Assembly (NCBI GenBank): GCA_947561585.1
Contig: CANNZV010000261.1
Span: 472,184-536,183, forward strand
DNA length: 64,000 nucleotides
Source of the DNA: Caprella mutica
Lineage: Eukaryota > Arthropoda > Malacostraca > Amphipoda > Caprellidae
Direction of reading: 5' to 3'
A model generated the notes under the pieces. The model was given only the letters and a program-made list of their open reading frames with translations. It was not told the DNA's origin and made no database searches. The position numbers and the translations under genes are program-made. Each line of letters begins with the position of its first letter. Within the stretch, counting starts at the first letter, position 1. Shown piece by piece: positions 20,001 to 32,000 of the stretch.

Positions 20001-23000
20001 TCCTTTACTATCTAGGTAGGAGTCCTTTACTATCTAGGTAGGAGTCCTTTACTATCTAGGTAGGAGTCCTTTACTATCTAGGTAGGAGTCCTTTACTATC
20101 TAGGTAGGAGTCCTTTACTATCTAGGTAGGAGTCCTTTACTATCTAGGTAGGAGTCCTTTACTATCTAGGTAGGAGTCCTTTACTATCTAGGTAGGAGTC
20201 CTTTACTATCTAGGTAGGAGTCCTTTACTATCTAGGTAGGAGTCCTTTACTATCTAGGTAGGAGTCCTTTACTATCTAGGTAGGAGTCCTTTACTATCTA
20301 GGTAGGAGTCCTTTACTATCTAGGTAGGAGTCCTTTACTATCTAGGTAGGAGTCCTTTACTATCTAGGTAGGAGTCCTTTACTATCTAGGTAGGAGTCCT
20401 TTACTATCTAGGTAGGAGTTCTTTACCATCTAGGTAGGAGTACTTTACCATCTAGGTAGGAGTACTTTACTATCTAGGTAGGAGTCCTTTACTATCTAGG
20501 TAGGAGTTCTTTACCATCTAGGTAGGAGTACTTTACTATCTAGGTAGGAGTCCTTTACTATCTAGGTAGGAGTCCTTTACTATCTAGGTAGGAGTCCTTT
20601 ACTATCTAGGTAGGAGTCCTTTACTATCTAGGTAGGAGTCCTTTACTATCTAGGTAGGAGTCCTTTACTATCTAGGTAGGAGTCCTTTACTATCTAGGTA
20701 GGAGTCCTTTACTATCTAGGTAGGAGTCCTTTACTATCTAGGTAGGAGTCCTTTACTATCTAGGTAGGAGTCCTTTACTATCTAGGTAGGTGACTTTTAA
20801 AAACTTTAAAAGTCACTATCTTGAAAACTCAGCAATTTCCATAATTTAAGTTTGTAACACAATATTTGTTTTATGTGATTCAAAAAAAAAAAACTAAAAT
20901 AATTGTATTAATCTCTCGCTAACGAAGGATTTTTGTACATTTAGTTATTCCTGAACTAGTTAGTATTTTCGGTTTTTTGTCAAACTGTCAAATTTTATCG
21001 TATCTAAAATGAAACACCCTGTATATTTTCTTTTGATAGAAGTACATAATACGACACAGAGTTGTAGTCGACATGACTATGTGGTAGTGTCGACACAGAG
21101 TTTTTAGTCGACACTGCTGTTGGTGGTAGTGTCGACACAGAGTTTGTAGTCGACACTGGTGTATGTGGTAGTGTCGACACAGAGTTTGTAGTCGACACTG
21201 CTGTATGTGGTAGTGTCGACACAGAGTTTGTAGTCGACACTGCTGTATGTGGTAGTGTCGACACAGAGTTTGTAGTCGACACTGGTGTATGTGGTAGTGT
21301 TGACACAGAGTTTGTAGTCGACACTGCTGTATGTGGTAGTGTCGACACAGAGTTTTCAGTCGACACTGCTGTATGTGGTAGGGTCGACACAGATTTTGTA
21401 GTCGACACTGCTGTATGTGGTAGTGTTGACACAGAGTTTGTAGTCGACACTGCTGTATGTGGTAGTGTCGACACAGAGTTTGTAGTCGACACTGGTGTAT
21501 GTGGTAGTGTCGACACAGAGTTTGTAGTCGACACTGCTGTATGTGGTAGTGTCGACACAGAGTTTGTAGTCGACACTGCTGTATGTGGTAGTGTCGACAC
21601 AGAGTTTGTAGTCGACACTGCTGTATGTGGTAGTGTCGACACAGAGTTTGTAGTCGACACTGCTGTATGTGGTAGTGTCGACACAGAGTTTGTAGTCGAC
21701 ACTGGTGTATGTGGTAGTGTCGACACAGAGTTTGTAGTCGACACTGCTGTATGTGGTAGTGTCGACACAGAGTTTGTAGTCGACACTGGTGTATGTGGTA
21801 GTGTCGACACAGAGTTTGTAGTCGACACTGGTGTATGTGGTAGTGTCGACACAGAGTTTGTAGTCGACACTGCTGTATGTGGTAGTGTCGACACAGAGTT
21901 TGTAGTCGACACTGGTGTATGTGGTAGTGTCGACACAGAGTTTGTAGTCGACACTGCTGTATGTGGTAGTGTCGACACAGAGTTTGTAGTCGACACTGCT
22001 GTATGTGGTAGTGTCGACACAGAGTTTGTAGTCGACACTGGTGTATGTGGTAGTGTCGACACAGAGTTTGTAGTCGACACTGCTGTATGTGGTAGTGTCG
22101 ACACAGAGTTTGTAGTCGACACTGCTGTATGTGGTAGTGTCGACACAGAGTTTGTAGTCGACACTGCTGTATGTGGTAGTGTCGACACAGAGTTTGTAGT
22201 CGACACTGCTGTATGTGGTAGTGTCGACACAGAGTTTGTAGTCGACACTGGTGTATGTGGTAGTGTCGACACAGAGTTTGTAGTCGACACTGCTGTATGT
22301 GGTAGTGTCGACACAGAGTTTGTAGTCGACACTGGTGTATGTGGTAGTGTCGACACAGAGTTTGTAGTCGACACTGCTGTATGTGGTAGTGTCGACACAG
22401 AGTTTGTAGTCGACACTGCTGTATGTGGTAGTGTCGACACAGAGTTTGTAGTCGACACTGCTGTATGTGGTAGTGTCGACACAGAGTTTGTAGTCGACAC
22501 TGCTGTATGTGGTAGTGTCGACACAGAGTTTGTAGTCGACACTGGTGTATGTGGTAGTGTCGACACAGAGTTTGTAGTCGACACTGCTGTATGTGGTAGT
22601 GTCGACACAGAGTTTGTAGTCGACACTGGTGTATGTGGTAGTGTCGACACAGAGTTTGTAGTCGACACTGCTGTATGTGGTAGTGTCGACACAGAGTTTG
22701 TAGTCGACACTGGTGTATGTGGTAGTGTCGACACAGAGTTTGTAGTCGACACTGCTGTATGTGGTAGTGTCGACACAGAGTTTGTAGTCGACACTGCTGT
22801 ATGTGGTAGTGTCGACACAGAGTTTGTAGTCGACACTGGTGTATGTGGTAGTGTCGACACAGAGTTTGTAGTCGACACTGGTGTATGTGGTAGTGTTGAC
22901 ACAGAGTTTGTAGTCGACACTGGTGTATGTGGTAGTGTCGACACAGAGTTTGTAGTCGACACTGCTGTATGTGGTAGTGTCGACACAGAGTTTGTAGTCG

Positions 23001-26000
23001 ACACTGGTGTACGTGGTAGTGTCGACACAGTAGCTGCTTTAGACACTCGCTCTAGTGTACCAAGTGCCCTGCATGTAAAGACAAACCTTTAAAGGGGAAC
23101 TGGTACCAAGTAGAGGGCAGATGAGAGGAGAGAGGGGGGATAGAACAAGAGAGATGAGGGGAGAGATGTATAGAGGAGATGGAACAAGAGAGATGAGAAG
23201 AGAGATGTATAGAGGAGATGGAACAAGAGAGATGAGAGGAGAGATGTATAGAGGAGATGGAACAAGAGAGATGAGAAGAGAGATGTATAGAGGAGATGGA
23301 ACAAGAGAGATGTATAGAGGAGATGGAACAGGAGAGATGAGAAGAGAGATGTATAGAGGAGATGGAACAAGAAAGATGAAGGGAGAGATGTATAGAGGAG
23401 ATGGAACAGGAGAGATGAGAAGAGAGATGTATAGAGGAGATGGAACAAGAAAGATGAAGGGAGAGATGTATAGAGGAGATGGAACAGGAGAGATGAGAAG
23501 AGAAATGTATAGAGGAGATGGAACAAGAAAGATGAAGGGAGAGATGTATAGAGGAGATGGAACAGGAGAGATGAGAAGAGAAATGTATAGAGGAGATGGA
23601 ACAAGAAAGATGAAGGGAGAGATGTATAGAGGAGATGGAACAAGAGAGATGAGAAGAGAGATGTATAGAGGAGATGGTACAGGAGAGATGAGAAGAGAAA
23701 TGTATAGAGGAGATGGAACAAGAAAGATGAAGGGAGAGATGTATAGAGGAGATGGCAAAGGTGGTAAAGACAGGAGAGATGTATAGAGGAGATGGCAATG
23801 GTGGTAAAGACAGGAGAGATGTATAGAGGAGATGGCAATGGTGGTAAAGACAGGAGAGATGTATAGAGGAGATGGCAATGGTGGTAAAGACAGGAGAGAT
23901 GTATAGAGGAGATGGCAATGGTGGTAAAGACAGGAGAGATGTATAGAGGAGATGGCAATGGTGGTAAAGACAGGAGAGATGTATAGAGGAGATGGCAATG
24001 GTGGTAAAGACAGGAGAGATGTATAGAGGAGATGGCAATGGTGGTAAAGACAGGAGAGATGTATAGAGGAGATGGAACAAGAGAGATGTATAGAGGAGAT
24101 GGCAATGGTGGTAAAGACAGGAGAGATGTATAGAGGAGATGGCAATGGTGGTAAAGACAGGAGAGATGTATAGAGGAGATGGCAATGGTGGTAAAGACAG
24201 GAGAGATGTATAGAGGAGATGGCAATGGTGGTAAAGACAGGAGAGATGTATAGAGGAGATGGCAATGGTGGTAAAGACAGGAGAGATGTATAGAGGAGAT
24301 GGCAATGGTGGTAAAGACAGGAGAGATGTATAGAGGAGATGGCAATGGTGGTAAAGACAGGAGAGATGTATAGAGGAGATGGAACAAGAGAGATGTATAG
24401 AGGAGATGGCAATGGTGGTAAAGACAGGAGAGATGTATAGAGGAGATGGCAATGGTGGTAAAGACAGGAGAGATGTATAGAGGAGATGGCAATGGTGGTA
24501 AAGACAGGAGAGATGTATAGAGGAGATGGCAATGGTGGTAAAGACAGGAGAGATGTATAGAGGAGATGGCAATGGTGGTAAAGACAGGAGAGATGTATAG
24601 AGGAGATGGCAATGGTGGTAAAGACAGGAGAGATGTATAGAGGAGATGGCAATGGTGGTAAAGACAGGAGAGATGTATAGAGGAGATGGCAAAGGTGGTA
24701 AAGACAGGAGAGATGTATAGAGGAGATGGCAATGGTGGTAAAGACAGGAGAGATGTATAGAGGAGATGGAACAGGAGAGATGAGAAGAGAAATGTATAGA
24801 GGAGATGGAACAAGAAAGATGAAGGGAGAGATGTATAGAGGAGATGGAACAGGAGAGATGAGAAGAGAAATGTATAGAGGAGATGGAACAAGAAAGATGA
24901 AGGGAGAGATGTATAGAGGAGATGGAACAAGAGAGATGAGAAGAGAGATGTATAGAGGAGATGGTACAGGAGAGATGAGAAGAGAAATGTATAGAGGAGA
25001 TGGAACAAGAAAGATGAAGGGAGAGATGTATAGAGGAGATGGCAAAGGTGGTAAAGACAGGAGAGATGTATAGAGGAGATGGCAATGGTGGTAAAGACAG
25101 GAGAGATGTATAGAGGAGATGGCAATGGTGGTAAAGACAGGAGAGATGTATAGAGGAGATGGCAATGGTGGTAAAGACAGGAGAGATGTATAGAGGAGAT
25201 GGCAATGGTGGTAAAGACAGGAGAGATGTATAGAGGAGATGGCAATGGTGGTAAAGACAGGAGAGATGTATAGAGGAGATGGCAATGGTGGTAAAGACAG
25301 GAGAGATGTATAGAGGAGATGGCAATGGTGGTAAAGACAGGAGAGATGTATAGAGGAGATGGAACAAGAGAGATGTATAGAGGAGATGGCAATGGTGGTA
25401 AAGACAGGAGAGATGTATAGAGGAGATGGCAATGGTGGTAAAGACAGGAGAGATGTATAGAGGAGATGGCAATGGTGGTAAAGACAGGAGAGATGTATAG
25501 AGGAGATGGCAATGGTGGTAAAGACAGGAGAGATGTATAGAGGAGATGGCAATGGTGGTAAAGACAGGAGAGATGTATAGAGGAGATGACAATGGTGGTA
25601 AAGACAGGAGAGATGTATAGAGGAGATGGCAAAGGTGGTAAAGACAGGAGAGATGTATAGAGGAGATGGCAATGGTGGTAAAGACAGGAGAGATGTATAG
25701 AGGAGATGGCAATGGTGGTAAAGACAGGAGAGATGTATAGAGGAGATGGAACAAGAGAGATGTATAGAGGAGATGGCAATGGTGGTAAAGACAGGAGAGA
25801 TGTATAGAGGAGATGGCAATGGTGGTAAAGACAGGAGAGATGTATAGAGGAGATGGCAATGGTGGTAAAGACAGGAGAGATGTATAGAGGAGATGGCAAT
25901 GGTGGTAAAGACAGGAGAGATGTATAGAGGAGATGGAACAAGAGAGATGTATAGAGGAGATGGCAATGGTGGTAAAGACAGGAGAGATGTATAGAGGAGA

Positions 26001-29000
26001 TGGCAATGGTGGTAAAGACAGGAGAGATGTATAGAGGAGATGGCAATGGTGGTAAAGACAGGAGAGATGTATAGAGGAGATGGCAATGGTGGTAAAGACA
26101 GGAGAGATGTATAGAGGAGATGGCAATGGTGGTAAAGACAGGAGAGATGTATAGAGGAGATGGCAATGGTGGTAAAGACAGGAGAGATGTATAGAGGAGA
26201 TGGCAAAGGTGGTAAAGACAGGAGAGATGTATAGAGGAGATGGCAATGGTGGTAAAGACAGGAGAGATGTATAGAGGAGATGGCAATGGTGGTAAAGACA
26301 GGAGAGATGTATAGAGGAGATGGCAATGGTGGTAAAGACAGGAGAGATGTATAGAGGAGATGGCAATGGTGGTAAAGACAGGAGAGATGTATAGAGGAGA
26401 TGGCAAAGGTGGTAAAGACAGGAGAGATGTATAGAGGAGATGGCAATGGTGGTAAAGACAGGAGAGATGTATAGAGGAGATGGCAATGGTGGTAAAGACA
26501 GGAGAGATGTATAGAGGAGATGGCAATGGTGGTAAAGACAGGAGAGATGTATAGAGGAGATGGCAATGGTGGTAAAGACAGGAGAGATGTATAGAGGAGA
26601 TGGCAATGGTGGTAAAGACAGGAGAGATGTATAGAGGAGATGGCAAGACTGGTAAAGACAGGAGAGATGTATAGAGGAGATGGCAAGACTGGTAAAGACA
26701 GGAGAGATGTATAGAGGAGATGGCAAAGGTGGTAAAGACAGGAGATGCAATAAGACACTCGTTCCTCTCATCGAGTAAATATGTCACAGTGAAGGTACAT
26801 ACATACTGTATGTGCACATACCTACTGTGTATTAGTTCACTATGTCTAGGTACATAGTGTATATAGTACTGTGTTACTGTACTCTGCTGTGTATCCCTTT
26901 GCTGTGTATCCCTTTGCTGTGCATCCCTCAGCTGTGCATCCATTTGTTGTGCATCCCTTTGCTCTGTATCCATTTGCTGTGCACCCCTTAGTTGTGTATC
27001 CCTTAGTTGTGCATCCCTCAGCTGTGCATCCATTTGTTGTGCATCCCTTAGTTGTGCATCCCTTTGCTGTGTATACCTTAGCTATGCATACCTTAGCTAT
27101 GCATCCCTTAGCTGTGCATCCCTTTGCTGTGCATCCCTTAGCTGTGCATCCCTTAGCTGTGCATCCCTTTGCTGTGCATCCCTTAGCTGTGCATCCCTTT
27201 GCTGTGCATCCCTTAGCTGTGCATCCCTTAGCTGTGCATCCTTTTGCTGTGCATCCCTTAGCTATGCATCCCTTTGCTGTGCATCCCTTAGCTGTGCATC
27301 CCTTAGCTGTGCATCCCTATATCATATCTTATTTATCTTCAAACCAGTTCATAGCAAAGGTTTTTGACTTTGCAGCCAAGGAAGGTTAGCACTGTACCAG
27401 CTGTACAACCTGTACCTTAATGCTTTATGCAGGCTGTACCTCTATACTGTGCACTGGCTGTACCTCTATACTGTGCACTGGCTGTACCTCTATACTGTGC
27501 ACTGACTGTACCTCTATACTGTGCACTGGCTGTACCTCTATACTGTGCACTGACTGTACCTCTATACTGTGCACTGGCTGTACCTCTATACTGTGCACTG
27601 GCTGTACCTCTATACTGTGGACTGGCTGTACCTCTATACTGTGCACTGGCTGTACCTCTATACTGTGCACTGGCTGTACCTCTATACTGTGCACTGGCTG
27701 TACCTCTATACTGTGCACTGGCTGTACCTCTATACTGTGCACTGGCTGTACCTCTATACTGTGCACTGACTGTACCTCTATACTGTGCACTGACTGTACC
27801 TCTATACTGTGCACTGGCTGTACCTCTATACTGTGCACTGGCTGTACCTCTATACTGTGCACTGGCTGTACCTCTATACTGTGTACTGGCTGTACCTCTA
27901 TACTGTGCACTGGCTGTACCTCTATACTGTGCACTGGCTGTACTTCTATACTGTGTACTGGCTGTACCTCTATACTGTGCACTGGCTGTACCTCTATACT
28001 GTGTACTGACTGTACCTCTATACTGTACACTGGCTGTACCTCTATACTGTGCACTGGCTGTACCTCTATACTGTGCACTGGCTGTACCTCTATACTGTGT
28101 ACTGGCTGTACCTCTATACTGTGTACTGGCTGTACCTCTATACTGTGCACTGGCTGTACTTCTATACTGTGTACTGGCTGTACCTCTATACTGTGCACTG
28201 GCTGTACCTCTATACTGTGTACTGACTGTACCTCTATACTGTACACTGGCTGTACCTCTATACTGTTCACTGGCTGTGCAGACTATTCACTGGCTGTGCA
28301 GACTATTCACTGGCTGTGCAGACTGTACAATGGCTGTGCAGACTGTACAATGGCTGTGCAGACTGTACAGTGGCTGTGCAGACTGTACAATGGCTGTGCA
28401 GACTGTACAATGGCTGTGCAGACTGTACAATGGCTGTGCAGACTGTACAGTGGCTGTGCAGACTGTACAGTGGCTGTTCAGACTGTACAATGGCTGTGCA
28501 GACTGTACAATGGCTGTGCAGACTGTACAGTGGCTGTTCAGACTGTACAATGGCTGTGCAGACTGTACAATGGCTGTGCAGACTGTACAGTGGCTGTTCA
28601 GACTGTACAATGGCTGTGCAGAATGTACAATGGCTGTGCAGACTGTACAATGGCTGTGCAGACTGTACAGTGGCTGTGCAGACTGTACAATGGCTGTGCA
28701 GAATGTACAATGGCTGTGCAGACTGTACAATGGCTGTGCAGAATGTACAATGGTTGTGCAGACTGTACAATGGCTGTGCAGACTGTACAATGGCTGTGTA
28801 GCCACTACATGATATAGCTACCTTTAATACTTACTGTGTTAAGACTCTCGCTATTAAAGCTACACTGTGTAGTCAGTGTTTGAACATATCGGTGGTATAT
28901 GTAGTATATGTTAGAACATATCGGTGGTATATGTAGTATATGTTAGAACATATCAGTGGTATATGTAGTACATGTTAGAACATATCGGTGGTATATTTAG

Positions 29001-32000
29001 TATATGTTAGAATATATCAGTGGTATATTTAGTATATGTTAGAACATATCAGTGGTATATTTAGTATATGTTAGAACATATCGGTGGTATATGTAGTATA
29101 TGTTAGAACATATCGGTGGTATATTTAGTATATGTTAGAACATATCGGTGGTATATGTAGTATATGTTAGAACATATCGGTGGTATATGTAGTATATGTT
29201 CATTTACTTGAAATACTTTTTGTGTTTGTTTGCTCTACAGTATTTACTATTCAGCAACATTATTTAGTGTACCCATACAGTGTACCTCTAGTGTACCCAT
29301 ACAGTGTACCTCTAGTGTACCCTTACAGTGTACCCCTAGTGTAGGTACCCATACAGTGTACCCCTAGTGTACCCATACAGTGTACCCCTAGTGTACCCAT
29401 ACAGTGTACCCCTAGTGTACCCATACAGTGTACCTCTAGTGTACCCATACAGTGTACCCCTAGTGTACCCATACAGTGTACCCCTAGTGTACCCATACAG
29501 TGTACCCCTAGTGTACCCATACAGTGTACCCCTAGTGTATCCATACAGTGTACCTCTAGTGTACCCATACAGTGTACCTCTAGTGTACCCATACAGTGTA
29601 CCCATACAGTGTACCTCTAGTGTACCCATACAGTGTACCTCTAGTGTACCCATACAGTGTACCTCTAGTGTACCCATACAGTGTACCCCTAGTGTACCCA
29701 TACAGTGTACCCCTAGTGTACCCATACAGTGTACCCCTAGTGTACCCATACAGTGTACCCCTAGTGTACCCATACAGTGTACCCCTAGTGTACCCATACA
29801 GTGTACCTCTAGTGTACCCATACAGTGTACCCCTAGTGTACCCATACAGTGTACCCTAGTGTACCCATACAGTGTACCCCTAGTGTATCCATACAGTGTA
29901 CCTCTAGTGTACCCATACAGTGTACCTCTAGTGTACCCATACAGTGTACCCATACAGTGTACCTCTAGTGTACCCATACAGTGTACCTCTAGTGTACCCA
30001 TACAGTGTACCTCTAGTGTACCCATACAGTGTACCCATACAGTGTACCCCTAGTGTACCCATACAGTGTACCCCTAGTGTATCCATACAGTGTACCTCTA
30101 GTGTACCCATACAGTGTACCTCTAGTGTACCCATACAGTGTACCCATACAGTGTACCTCTAGTGTACCCATACAGTGTACCCCTAGTGTATCCATACAGT
30201 GTACCTCTAGTGTACCCATACAGTGTACCTCTAGTGTACCCATACAGTGTAACTCTAGTGTACCCATACAGTGTACCTCTAGTGTACCCATACAGTGTAC
30301 CTCTAGTGTATCCATACAGTGTACCTCTAGTGTACCCATACAGTGTACCTCTAGTGTACCCATACAGTGTACCTCTAGTGTACCCATACAGTGTACCTCT
30401 AGTGTACCCATACAGTGTACCTCTAGTGTACCCATACAGTGTACCTCTAGTGTACCCATACAGTGTACCTCTAGTGTACCCATACAGTGTACCTCTAGTG
30501 TACCCATACAGTGTACCTCTAGTGTACCCATACAGTGTACCTCTAGTGTACCCATACAGTGTACCTCTAGTGTACCCATACAGTGGTTCCCAGACATTTC
30601 ATCTACGTATTTTCGTAAAGGGATATTAACACACTCTAATGTATGTTAATACACTTTGAATTAATTTGTCATACATACACCCCCCTCCCCTTTACATCTT
30701 TCAGTATTCTATTTCATAATCAATAAAATGAAGGTTTTAACAAACACTCGGCATTCATGACTTTAAATCGCGCAGTGCGTTGTCGAGATTGTGCAAATGG
30801 CGCGGAACATATCTAGTCACTAGGTGTATCTAGTCACTAGGTGTATCTAGTCACTAGGTGTATCTAGTCACTAGGTGTATCTAGTCACTAGGTGTATCTA
30901 GTCACTAACTAGGTGTATCTAGTCACTAGGTGTATCTAGTCACTAGGTGTATCTAGTCACTAGGTGTATGTAGTCACTAGGTGTATCTAGTCACTAGGTG
31001 TATGTAGTCACTAGGTGTATCTAGTCACTAGGTGTATCTAGTCACTAGGTGTATCTAGTCACTAGGTGTATCTAGTCACTAGGTGTATCTAGTCACTAGG
31101 TGTATCTAGTCACTATGTGTATCTAGTCACTAGGTGTATCTAGTCACTAGGTGTATCTAGTCACTAGGTGTATCTAGTCACTAAGTGTATCTAGTCACTA
31201 GGTGTATCTAGTCACTAGGTGTATCTAGTCACTAGGTGTATGTAGTCACTAAGTGTATCTAGTCACTAGGTGTATCTAGTCACTAGGTGTATCTAGTCAC
31301 TAGGTGTATCTAGTCACTAGGTGTATCTAGTCACTAGGTGTATCTAGTCACTAGGTGTATCTAGTCACTAGGTGTATCTAGTCACTAGGTGTATCTACTA
31401 GGTGTGTGGGTGTACATAGTGTGTTCAGTTGCCAACTAGTACATAAGGCAGTACTGACAGCAGCTCATGCAGTACTTACTGCTCTCTCTCTCTCTAATAC
31501 TCACCTGCAGTAAGTACTGCAATATTGAGTGAGTGTCTACGGTACATACTGTACAGTACATACTGTACTCACTACAGTACATGCAGTACTCACTACAGTA
31601 CATGCAGTACTCACTACAGTACATGTAGTACTCACTACAGTACATGCAGTACTCACTACAGTACATGCAGTACTCACTACAGTACATGTAGTACTCACTA
31701 CTGTACATGTAGTACTCACTACAGTACATGTAGTACTCACTACAGTACATGCAGTACTCACTACAGTACATGTAGTACTCACTACAGTACATGCAGTACT
31801 CACTACAGTACATGTAGTACTCACTACAGTACATGTAGTACTCACTACAGTACATGTAGTACTCACTACAGTACATGTAGTACTCACTACAGTACATGCA
31901 GTACTCACTACAGTACATGCAGTACTCACTACAGTACATGCAGTACTCACTACAGTACATGCAGTACTCACTACAGTACATGCGGTACTCACTAAGTGTC

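Noticed and set aside
21004..23046. 680-codon minus-strand open frame of 14-residue repeats
   Set aside because: It is the 42-bp minisatellite read in a stop-free frame. There is no unique coding sequence, and the ends lack splice or homology support.
23039..27033. Three overlapping minus-strand frames of 1,239-1,314 codons
   Set aside because: All three frames of the same 40-bp array are open, which excludes coding constraint.
27420..30649. Many long open frames on both strands (up to 465 codons)
   Set aside because: They are products of 24-bp and 20-bp repeats without stops; the peptides are pure repeats.
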